Assembly: GCF_018691265.1 (NCBI RefSeq)
Contig: NW_024881300.1
Span: 5,593,546 to 5,657,545, forward strand
Direction of reading: 5' to 3'
Source: Tyto alba
Taxonomy: Eukaryota; Chordata; Aves; Strigiformes; Tytonidae
Length of the DNA: 64,000 nt
Part shown: piece after piece, positions 49,401 through 61,400 of the stretch
Layout of the letters: each line of letters opens with the position of its first letter
Numbering within the stretch: position 1 is the first letter of the stretch
Program-made: the position numbers and the translations under genes
The notes under the pieces: generated by a model
Databases searched by the model: none
The model's input: the letters and a program-made list of their open reading frames with translations, nothing else
What the model was told of the DNA's origin: nothing

Positions 49401-50878
49401 AATAATTACTAAAAAAATGACACCTAGAAATAGACCAATTGGCTCCCACAAAAATCACATTGGCCAAATTCTTATTTTCATTACATCAATGTTAACCTAT
49501 ATTGATTTCAATTAAAATCTCAGGAATTGGCCCAATTAAATATAATTAATATAAGAATTTGGCCCAATTGTGAAAGACATCAAGTATTCTTCTGAAAAAA
49601 AATGCTACAAAGAAGAACTAATACACTTTGAAGTTAACCTTCTCATACTTATGCCTGGGGGCTCTTCTGTGCACGTGCCTTATGTGTACTTTTACTACAA
49701 GCTCCGTGTAACCACACAGTATTCTAGCTTTGGACTGACATATCTCTGTGTTGGGCAGGATTTTCAATCCTTCATGACTATCTATTTGTCACTGCAGGTG
49801 AGTGGTAGCACTCAGGCTGATCCCCAGCCACTTTCACAGTTACTTATCTGTCTTTATGGATTCTTCCTGTGTGTCAAGTTGGTGCATAACAGCATTACTG
49901 TCAGGGTGACAAAATTGTCCCCAGAGTGTCACAAATGATTCCCCAGCCTTATGGCTGCAAGCAGGTAGTAACACATCGACACTGCCTTTCTAAACTCATC
50001 TTTCTTCAGTCCTGCCACCCGCCCATTATTTTGTACACACATGCACACATTCCCTTACATGTATGTAATTCTCACTTAAGAATTAAGACAATTCTAATTT
50101 TGGTCTTTAAAATTACCACAGAAAATCAGGAGAGATTGCTTTCAGGGTGAAATATTTTTCTCTGAAAAGTCTGTTCCTCTGCCTTATTTTTAAATAATAG
50201 AGTTTTTGGGAAAGAAAACATTGCAGAATTCCTGTTTTCTAAATACAAAAAACATGATTACAAATTCAAAATAGTGGCTAAGATAGCTGTACTGAATTTT
50301 GTTGAATTTATATATCATCCAAGATCTTAGTTTCTTGATGTGTTTCTATTATGCAAAGTCTGTTTTTTTTTCTTTCTATAATTGTATTTTTTTTTTTTTA
50401 CTTTATTGTCCTCTGCAAACAGCAAGATCTTTTTTTAAAATAACATTTTCTCCAGTTCAACACTGGGTGTGAATCTATGATAAATTAAATATCATAGTCA
50501 ACAAGGGCTGGTTTAAATACTCCCCTCTATAATGTAAAATCATTCCAAGGAGAAAAAAATCCATCAAGGTAAAACAATTTATATGTTATTTGGAGAAGGC
50601 TGAGAATCTTGATGAATATATAAAAAAAGAATGCTTCAGCAGCAAAGCTTGCTCAATAATCTAAAAACTATTTCATGGTCACATAGTACAATCTAGGATT
50701 TCGATGATTCTTACATGAACCATGTTTTATGTAAATAAGTTTTGCTTTGTTTAAGTCCACTGTACTTCAATTCTTTGAAATGCCTTCAAGGTAACGGTTT
50801 CCAGACAGTGCCAGCTGACAGGACTCCATGAAGGAGAGTCCCCTGTGTTCTTGTGCTTCCAACACCTTGCTAAATCAG

Positions 50879-51005
50879 CTCACCTCTCCGTGCCTCGGTT
50901 TCCCTAACTGTGCTGCAGAATGTTATACCTATTTTTTATAAAGATGCTGAACAAACTGCAGAGTAGTAGAACTAGTTAATGTTAAATGCACCTTGAGATA
51001 AAATA
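50879..51005 (-). mobile_element. MIR-like CORE-SINE relic, antisense
   Basis: CTCACCTCTCCGTGCCTCGG followed by TTTCCCTAACTGTGC matches the antisense MIR core 'cctctctgtgcctcagtttcc.catctgt'. It is followed in order by TTATACCTA, then GTTAATGTTAAATGCACCTT, corresponding to the antisense MIR 'taatacctacctcat' and 'gttaatacatgtaaagtgctt'. Order and spacing fit an old CORE-SINE inserted on the minus strand. It is too eroded for a target duplication to be seen. Confidence 0.6.
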
Positions 51006-53975
51006 AAAGCCTTTTGTTTGGAAGGTGAACCTTTAAAGAACGACTGGGCTATGTGTGTACGAAACATATGATCAAACTCTGCTGCCTTGAGAAATGCAGC
51101 TGGACTAAAGGTGGCTGATCCTCGTTAACACCGGCACGACTGAGGACAGAAGTGTTCCAGCAAACATGTGTTTGGGGGTCCGCGCACACCCTCCCCACCC
51201 CTCAGACCATTTGTCCTTCACCTGATGAGCATTCATTGTCTGAGTTTTCAGGTAGGTTCAATACGATTTCTGACACTGGAAAAACAAACCTAAAAGCAAT
51301 TTAGAAATACCTGCCCATGAAGTCAAAAGGCAAAATATCTAAAGCTTCTCCTGGAATCTCTGACCTCAGAGACTGACATGGTTTGATGGGAAATTTAATG
51401 TAATAGTCTGAGAAAGCCAAAAGGCCTATTGTCAGCAATGAAGTCTGAAAGTTAGCAGAATTAATATAACTGTACAATGGAAGTGCCCTCGAGGGACAAG
51501 GCTGCAGAACCAGGGCAGAGGGAAAAATGACTTTTGAAGTCATTTCACTATGACATTCTGTCATCACTGCTAAACGGAAATAAAAAAATCATCTGAATCA
51601 CCACATGCTTCAGTGTGTGTCCCTTCCTTATCTAATATAAAGTAATAACACTGACGTGCCGTGCCCCACCTAAGCTGGGAAGGGGCTCTGCAGGGACTTA
51701 GGGAGCTCCATTTTGAATTGCTAAATGTAATAAGAATAAATGCAAGTGGGAGTCTGTTTAGCAGAGAATGATGTCTGGGCTGTAGCCCATCAAAGCCCAA
51801 TAAATCTCAATGCTTCAACAAGGGATGAAAATGGTTATCTCATCATTTCAGTGCCAGGGTGAAATTTTCTCTGAGCCAGAGTATTTTTACAGATGATTTA
51901 TGTCTGGGAAGGGTAGTTGTTTAACAAAATGGCAGATAATGATAAATAGAAAGTAAATAGAAACAGCAGCCAGGGAGTGGTTCTTAGTTGCAGCAGTAGA
52001 ATAAACAATATACTTACATAAAGTATATGTCACATGTAAGTGCCATTATTCTAAATCCTGTGAGTTATATGTTACTCGGAACATCACATAAAATATCTGG
52101 TAATATGATTTACAGGATAGGAAATTTAACATGTATGCAAGGCAAATAAGTATCAAAATTCTTCTTTCTGTTATATCTGTGTTAATCCCACTTCACTGAA
52201 ATTACCCTGGATTTACAGTTGTATAAATAAACAGTAAGGGTCTCGGTGTTCACTGGGTTTAGTATATTATTATATTTAAATGAGAAGTATGAGGAGATGG
52301 GCTAATTTTGCTGTCCTCACAAATTTATTTTTAAACACAATACTTACAGTGACTGCGTGCTAAAATACAAATACTTTCACAGAAAAGGGAACAACTGATA
52401 CATACGCTATCTGGACGTGTTTTTTATAAAGTCATCTGAAAATAGGACTTTTTTTTTTTTTTTAAGATCTTAGTTTGGAAGACATGATAAAGCAAATATT
52501 CATGGAGTTAATGAGGAGAAGAAAAAAAAATAGTAAAAAGCAAACAAAGCTGCCTTTTTGAGTTTTTTGAATGGCAGACACCGTAAACAATGTCGAATTG
52601 GAGATAGAGATTTGAGGTCAGGGTGCTCGGTTTGGGTTTCTTTTTCTTTTTATGTATTTTTCCTGTGGCTGTACACAAAGGAAACAAAATCTAATTACAG
52701 TTTTAAATGCCCAAAATGCCATGTCCACCAAAAGCCCGATGCTCATTAGTACTAGTAATTAACTTTACAACTGTCAACACAAACACCACACAGGCTGACA
52801 GATAGATAGTAGCTCTGAGGGTGCTAATAAATCCGGAAATAACAACTTGACACGCAGATGCACAAAAGGATGCAGGTGATAAAGAAATGTTGACATCAAA
52901 TCTAATTATCTTCGAAACAGCCAACTACTGCACAATCCACAGTAATGCACTGTTATTGCTAGTGATGAGCCCCACTGGAATGGCTCTTAACCACAGCATA
53001 CAACTGAGCTTTTACAGCCCCTTGTCATATCTAGTGAGGACAATATCAAGAAGGAAATTATGAGTGTCATGACCCCTCCAAGTCAAAAATCTAGTGATGA
53101 ATATAGGCTCAGCAAGGCATAGCAGATTACCCCCTTACGAGTTTTAAAGCCAGGATGATATATGACATTTTTATCAGGCACTTTCTCAGGAATGTCACCA
53201 AGAGGGAAAATAAAGGCCCTGAAAAGAGACGACTAGGTGAATTATGCAACTGTAATTGCCGATCATAACCTGATATGAGCTGAAATTGCTCTGTTTTCAT
53301 ATTGAGATAGCATAAAATTGTCGGGAAATGCAATGGCTCCTTAATGTGGCCTAGATGAGTCTAATATTCTGATCATTTTTCACTCAGCTGCTAGGTAAAT
53401 AGTGCTTCTTTAACACAACCACCGTGGCCCAGGGCAATCTGGGGGCCCAATTTTACACTTGAATTGAGAAAATATGTGTAAACTACAATTTTTCATATTT
53501 TCTGCATACATAAGAAGATGAAACATCTTTATCATGTGTATTGTCTGGCTGAGCTTATACAAAATATTAGTTTATCTCTCCTACTTTGGTTTATTCCATA
53601 AGCAAAACACATAGATCTAAAGGACAGGCAATATTCTATATACAAAATAGGTCCATCTTTTATGCAGCCTCATATGAAGAATCCTACCATTTTGTTTTTG
53701 AAAAGCTGGCAATTAGCAAGTGCAGATTTTGCAAAATAAAGTATTCTAAAATACTCATACTTTTCTGCAAGTCAGTGTGAAAAACACAGAAAACAAAAGG
53801 TCACAGAAATATTTATCTGCACAACCTGAGATATTAGTTTAAACAATAACCTCTAGGAGAAACGAAAGGTGAAGAGCGGTTCTTTATTACCTTGCTATAA
53901 AAGAGATTTATTTTATCAGAAATATGCTGTATTAAATGCTTCATAAAACATATTTGCTTAAAAACCAGCTTGAGT

Positions 53976-53997
53976 TAAAATAAAATAAAATAAAAAA
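53976..53997. repeat. (TAAAA)n simple repeat with A-rich tail
   Basis: Four TAAAA units followed by about 30 bases of A-rich sequence (AAAGAAAACAAAACCC). It may be the eroded tail of a retroposed sequence, but no body is recognisable beside it. Confidence 0.8.
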
Positions 53998-55482
53998 CAA
54001 AAGAAAACAAAACCCACAAAAAACAATGAAGCAAAAAGCATGCAACTACCCATTCTCAGATAATAATCAGCAATAATACCTGGGGCAGAAAGGTCATAAA
54101 CCATACTTCCAAGACAGGAATAATTCATTGTACTGCTATGTGTTTAAGAATTAGTTTGATAGAGTCACTATCTAGACTGTGAGATATTGTCTATCAATCT
54201 GACCTTCCAAAAATGAACCAGTAGACTCCCACTTAGATCAAAACCTCTTTGCTTTTACGATATGCAGTATCTTATTTATGATTAATTTTAGGACCAGGCT
54301 GCTGATGAGTGCAGCATCATTTGCCAAATACATCAATGTAAAAGTGAAGCAATACAAACTCTTAAATAATTAGGTCTTTCTAAATTTCGAAACATATTTT
54401 CCCCCCAAAGGAACCATACTGAAGTGCAACCTCTTTTTGCTCTTTTGCTTATGAATCAGTTCAGAAATAAACAACTACAAAGGAGGTCAAAAGGTTTAAA
54501 TTTCTTCGTTTGCATTCGTGTTATCTCTTCTTAGTTCCTATATTTCCACCTTATCTAGGTGCCCCAACACTAATTGCAAAGCAGCACTGACTAGCAGTAA
54601 TAACTAGCACTTGGAAAAACCCAGCGTGTCACTGGTTACTGCAGATAAGAGCCCCTTAACAAAGTTGGATATATCTGCATCAACTTACTTCCTACTCCCT
54701 TTTACATTTTATGCTTTTCAAAAGTTTAGAATTTGTACTAAATAATGTAGCAAAATGTGATACCTCGCGCTACAGAGAGAATTCAAGCACAGCAGATTTC
54801 CAAAGGCTTTGGGGTGTGGATATACGGTACTGAAAATAACACTGTGATACTTTAGTAATCATATGAGTCTTTGTAAAATATTTCACTGGAAAAAACAGGA
54901 CAGGATTGAAATATAGTTCCTAGCAATTAATACTTTGTGATCCTAAACACAGAGCTGTTCAGATCTCAAAAGAATTTAAAATTGTAGACACATCCATATT
55001 TATTACATTACCACTATCCCTATTATGAACAGTCTTTATGTAATTAACATACCAGCAGGGAATTTAAGAGGTACTTGGCATTAATTTTCAATCCTTATTC
55101 TCCATGAATTTGGTACTCAATTGTAGTGATAAATAGAACACACATGGTTATGATTATACATTTTCTGTAACGATTATGCACCACAGCAGAAAATACCTCA
55201 TAATATAACGCAGGCTCACAGTTAGCAAGAAAACATATTTACTACTATATTTTCATTACGTTTTAGGAATTCAGAAAGTCAAGCGACCAGTTTCTATTTT
55301 TTTCCTTTTTCACGGGATCTATTTACAGAAGACTTTTCCCACAGTCACTGACACTTAGCAGAAAAAGAACTTACAACCTTTATCATTCTCTTACAAAGTC
55401 AACCACGCTGAAACTGTATTTATTTCATCTTCCTGTCTCTGTATCCCCCTTCCGGAGACTCAGCGAAGAGGCTGCAGTGACT

Positions 55483-55495
55483 GTTGCTAAGCAAC
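55483..55495. promoter_or_regulatory. Perfect palindromic X-box (RFX-type site)
   Basis: GTTGCTAAGCAAC is a 13-bp perfect inverted repeat of two half-sites with a single central A. It matches the X-box form bound by RFX factors, which often control ciliary genes. An ETS-like TTCCGG lies about 30 bp upstream (55450-55455). No first exon could be recognised on either side, so it may be a distal element or a chance match. Confidence 0.4.
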
Positions 55496-58400
55496 TATAC
55501 CACAGCACTGCATCACCAATTACAGATTTTTCCCATCATTTTCAGCCTCACAAATTTGGGAGCTGGTATAAGAATAGGAAGTGGTATGGGTAACAAAAGT
55601 ATTATCCATAGACCGGTAAGTTAGCAGATGGATCATAAGAACTAAAAACCAGACTATTGCAACAATAACACTGAACAATTATTGCTAGTGGTATTTTCAA
55701 TCAGGGTTTGCTTTTTTTTTTTTATCAGTACAGCCTCCACAAAGAACTTTACATATTCACTACGTGTGAATACAAAAGTATTTTTGAATTCTGATCATCT
55801 TTCGTGGGTCTTTCTGTGCAAGAGAACACCACAATATCTGTGCTGCTGAAAGCTAACATGAGATCTATTAGTAATCAAATTTCAGCCCAGATTTTATGGT
55901 TAGTCTAACCGAGTTAATTTCTCTAATGTTAGCAATTCATGGAAGAGGTCTCTTGTGGCAGCACAAACCTGGGATCCACAGCAGCTGTCAGAAGAGACTC
56001 TGAGGAATTCCTTATTAGCCAGAATGCAACCAGGCAGAAAACTCATTACACAGTGCTAAATATACTTAATCACATCTATTAGAGAAAAATGAACTTGATA
56101 ATTACAACAAATAACTAAAGAGCAAAAAGTGTTCATGGAAAAACCCACACCAGGATGTGTTAGAAAAGGGGCTGCATACTGACTCTGTGTGGGAGAAAGC
56201 CATGCCTCGTGGTAAACTCTTCTGATTCTAATAGAAAAGGATTACACCACAACGTACAAATGATTTAGGTTTCCCTTGAAAGCGGAGCATTTACATTTAA
56301 CAACTTACATAAATTTAATGTAAGAAGTAAATGAATTACTTCCATTTTAAAAATTATTTTGGAAAGCTATTCTGAGAGTTGAGACAACTGTATCTTCTCA
56401 AAATGTTTTTTTAGGAAAGGAAGTCTGCTACAGACATTCAACACAATAAATAAAGGTAATTTCACAATAGCTGATACTTTACTGCAATACATAACACAAA
56501 GGGTCAAAGTCTTTCCTTGTTGTGCATCCTTTATTTTCCTTCAAATGGGATTGGGTTGTGGGGTGACATGAGGTCCACAATTTGGCCCATCAATTTATCT
56601 ATATTTTAAAAAAGAGTTGCTGAAATTAAAGATATCAGATATTGACCTCATCAAGTAATTATAGGCTGAAACTAAACATAAGCATCACATACTCTTCACG
56701 GAATCACATACCATACACGGGCACTGCAACCTGACCTGACTACCATCTGCCAAAACCTCCCTTGCACTGCCATCCCAGAAATGTCATAAGTCTGCATTAT
56801 TTTTATTTGCACATTTCCTAGTCAGCACATGTGAAGTGTGAGCACTCTAATTTTGCAGCAATTGATATCCTGATATACAGACACTTGGAGAACACAATGG
56901 AGCATTAGAACTGGCCTAACACCCAGACTTTAGTCACTTCATACCAAATTCCTCTCACATCTAATGGGAAGCAGTTCATTTTCAAGCAGATCTGTGAACT
57001 TGGTTTGGAGACTTTTTGAAGATAAACTTTGTTTTAAATTTCTACCCAACTGTATATATTTTTAATTTAACAACATCTAAATAAACAAATCAGGCATATT
57101 GAAATAATCAAGTAAAATCTGAGAAGGAATACTCTGAGGTGGTCATATAATTTTGACTTTGTTGGAAGATGGCAGATAAGTAATGCATGAAGCAACGCAT
57201 CTGGGTTTTCCTTTTTATTCAGCCATAGAACATTTTCAACTTAATTTCTATGAAATACCACTAAAATATTGGATAGCACCTAGGAAAAATAAGACAAACT
57301 CTTCACAGTTATGTGCAAGTAAAGACAGTACACAATGGCCACAGAAAGTCCTTACCTAAAGGCTGTGAAAGACATACAAAACCCCAGTGCTTTTGCAAGC
57401 CAAAGTTAGGGACGGAGGTAGGTTCCAAGTGAGAGGTCTGAGCTGCCATCTTCCTCTCTTCACCTCATTCCTTTCCTCCAGCTGTCATGGAGAGAGGCAA
57501 GAAACTGCAGGCCTCCATTTCCTAGGACCGTAACTTAGAATGGTGGAAATTAGGAAACAGGATTTGATTCATTGTGTGGCCTAACAGCAGTGAAAGATTC
57601 AACCTCTGCCTGACGATAAATTAAGAGCAGATGGACAAGACTTTGAACTGATAGAAGAAAACTTCTTTGACTGTTTCCTTGCACTTGCTTTCCTTTGTTT
57701 TAACTGATTCATACCTTCTCCAGGTCATTTCTGCTGTCTCTGCATCATGTCAGAATGAGTATTTTAGAATAAAAAAAAGGTAGTAGCCATAAAGCTCAGG
57801 CAGTAGCCACTTCTCAGAAGTTGAGCACCACATATACACCATTTTCATATATGTTCCTTCCAATGAATTATACTTATGGACTGGTGTTATTTAAAGGAAA
57901 AAATGCAAGAGGTGTTCTAAAATAGTCTAAAAATCAAACGCTTTTTCTCTTCCAATGAAAACATCATCCCATACAAACATGCATACAGTACTTTGTTTGG
58001 CTGGGTTTTAGGGCAACAGAGCATATTTTTGAGGGTGGCAGTATTTCTGAGGATTTTTTTGTTCTCTTACAATCTACTGTTCACAGAAGAGACAATGCTC
58101 TTGCAGAAAGAAGCTACTGAGCCTTGCAAAAATTATTGACTTTATGAAGTCCATTATTTTTCCTATAAAGAGTGAACCTTACTATAGAGAACAGTAGATA
58201 GCATTCCTCTTATGTGGACAAAGGTATCACAGAGCATAACTAATTGCTTACCCAGTTCTGTACATCTATTAAATAATTTGTTTTTATTTGTACAAACTGA
58301 AATTCTAATTTTAGGCTGCCAGTCAGAACTTAGCACATACATCATGCCATGCTAAAATCAAAGTTAATACACGCATACATGAATCAAATTATGGGCACAG

Positions 58401-61400
58401 AATTGTACATGAATTTTGAAGTTATTTTTACAATGTTCTATTGTATTTCAACAAATTTAACTCCTACTTAGTTATGCCAGATCTTCTTCACATAAATGGC
58501 CAGTAAGGTTGAGATGTGGAAAACCAGTTTTTGTCTTCCAGCATTGTCTCTCTTCACTCTTTCTCTATGCTTTCAAAACTGGACACAGTTCAGATTGGAT
58601 TACTGAATTAGGTGGATATGAACAGAAAGAGAGCTACGGTAGCAATGATAAGATTGAAAAATGAAACAAGCAAGTTTTAAAGGGCATAAAAGGCCGCGAT
58701 CTTTCTTTATGTATACAGAAAATGCCCACAATTGCATCAGAATTTTGTTCAAAGAGTAGAAATTACTGACTTCTCCTTTTAGAATATCAGCCTTCATTTC
58801 CACAGGTGAGGATTTGGAGAAGAAAGGTAGGTTCTGTAATACTTCTGAGTTATACAGTATGGACTCTGAGCATAAAAAAATCCATACATGTATAATTGTG
58901 CAATGCTAGCAGTGATAAAATGAGGTATAATATCCTTATATAACAATCATGCTCAGTGAGGCTAAACACAATGAGAATATCATCAGAATGTCAGAATTCT
59001 GCCATTAGTGTTTTGGATTTAAGTGTACATTGCAATCTTTTCTGTTCTGTCATTCAGTAAACAATAACAACCCCTCCTCACTTAAAGCAGAAAAATTATC
59101 CATCTTAATACAAAAGTTCATTAGAATTTACTGAGAATTAAATTAAAGGCTGCTGTAGAATTAGAGTATTAACAGTATATTAACTGCAGATATTTCCTTC
59201 TTAATCTTGATAATTCTTGTAAGGATATAAATTCCTATTCTTATTTAATGCTCTGTTTGGGGGGCTTTTTTTTTATTTCTACTTTTTTTTAGGGAAGTTG
59301 TATTCTTTTCCATAAAAGTGTAGTATTCTAAATAGAAAAAAAAAAAAATCTGTAGACATTTTTGCAGAGCAAGCTTATGTTTGAGGATGAAGAACAGTTT
59401 GGAAGTCATCACAGAGTGATGCACAGTGGCAAACACAGGAACAGAGAAATCATTCCTTTTGCAGTCCTCACTGGTGGACCAAGGATTCCACAGGCACAAA
59501 CTTCTCATAAGAAAAAAATATTCAATCTGATAGCAGCAAAAGCAGAAAATCTGACTAAAATGGCTAAAATAGAGTTTTTTATTACAAAGTATGGAAAACC
59601 TCATAGCTCTAGATGTTCCAGTTTGTGCAGTCCCTAACTAAAGCCTAGAATGGTTATGAAGCTTTTCTTAGTTTTTTTCCTATTTTCCAACACAGTGTTG
59701 CGCCAAACACCCTTGAAAAATATGGAAGAGTTAACAACACCAGTGACAAACAGAGCAAGCAGAAGCATCACAGTGTGCTAGCAGCTGCAGTAGGACAGGA
59801 CTGGCAGTGGGATGGAACACATGGTTGGCACTTATTAAACAATAGAGACAACCACTATATACCAAGGATGGGGTATACCTCCGTGGGGTTCCACCACAAG
59901 AAATGACAAGAAGAACTGTATCTATGACTTTCTGCAACGTTCATAACTCAAAAACTCCGACCTTGATCACTTTAGCAGATGGTTTTGCTCTGCTGTAGTT
60001 GCAATTAAACCGAGTGTGCCAAAGTGAAGAGCAAATTACCCATGCTATCTATCCCAGTTAAAAAAAATCTGCAGTCTTCCTGTATCTAGTGGGACAATAT
60101 CCAAGATCCTCCAGCCCCAGCCCATGCTGGATTGCCATTATATTTTATGTCAGTCAGTACTTCAGAGAGTCCAAGACCCTTGGCATATGTTCTTAGTTAA
60201 CAAAATGGAAAATTAAACTTTGTAGCAACCCCCTGCCACTCCCAAAATAAAAGAAAAATTCTATCTACATCAATGAGCAGGAAGTCTGATCTTCCTGTGC
60301 CAGCCAAAAAGCCTGCAAAGTAAGGACATTTGGCTGAAGAAGGGAATTTAAAATAAGCAAACTAGCCTAAATTCACACTCCTGCATTTCAGGTACTGAGG
60401 AATAGTCCTAAGCAATATGAATTTTAAAATCACCTCTGATACTGACAACCATAAATTTATGACTTTGACAGAGATTTTATCCTTATCTTTAAAAATGAGT
60501 AGTTTGTTTGAAAACATCCTCATGAAAGAACTGCCCCTGAGTCTCTTCAACACACTAAAAATACCATGATCATAAACTCAGTATATAGGCAAACAAACAA
60601 AAAATATATAGTCTTGCAATAAATCAGGAAGAGGCACCTAAACATTGTGGCATTTTTACTAATTAATGACTGTGTATAAGACCCCACAGAGTCTGAAGGA
60701 CAGAAGAAGACGACTTCTAAATATGAGACCTAGTCTTCAGTTCCCAGCTATCAGAACATACTTGCCTCTGGGCTACACTGAAAAGGAAACATGAGCAGCA
60801 TCTGCTCACTGGTTTCCTAGCATTGCTGAATTGGAAATACCCAAGTACAGTAGTTTTTCAAATTAAATGCATGAAAACTGCGATGAGTAGACTTACAAAA
60901 ATTATATTTGAGAGTAGGTCTGAATATGAAGAAGATATGTAAGATAAACTACCTCTCTGGCAAACTCATGTTACATTTTTTACAGTCCAGACGGTAAGGG
61001 GTAAAAGAAAAGGGGGCATTTATGTCAGAGCTTGTACAATAGGAACAAGAACGCTGATACGGTTTCTTTTTTTATATATAGCTGGGTAAAGAGATCAGAG
61101 AACACTGGAACGTTAGCCAAAACAAGTTATCCAGCTGCACTGTGTTTCATCACATATCAATTTTTACTGAAAGAAAACCATACAAATTTAATCAGTTCTT
61201 CATATGGTAATATTTAACATTTTTTTCCAAGTTGTTTGATATTATTGTTTTAAAAGTTCCTTTTCCCCCTCCCTCGAACGTGATGTGTGATAGTGGTGAA
61301 CACAGGAAAAATATCTATCCCTGGCAAGACTGAAAGTCTCATTTACAGTAGACTCAGTAATAAATGCACTGGCGTCTGTGTCAATTGACTGTCTCAATGA

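Larger units (their letters stand above)
34508..50878. other. AT-rich non-coding DNA with several unexplained open stretches
   Basis: No recognised gene. It contains the candidate open stretches at 36.1 and 46.3 kb listed separately, two splice-bounded minus-strand frames at 37.8 and 40.6 kb described in the findings, a small GC-rich block near 44.0 kb, and homopolymers such as T at 47720-47734. G runs occur near 47622-47635 and 48113-48121. Confidence 0.5.
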
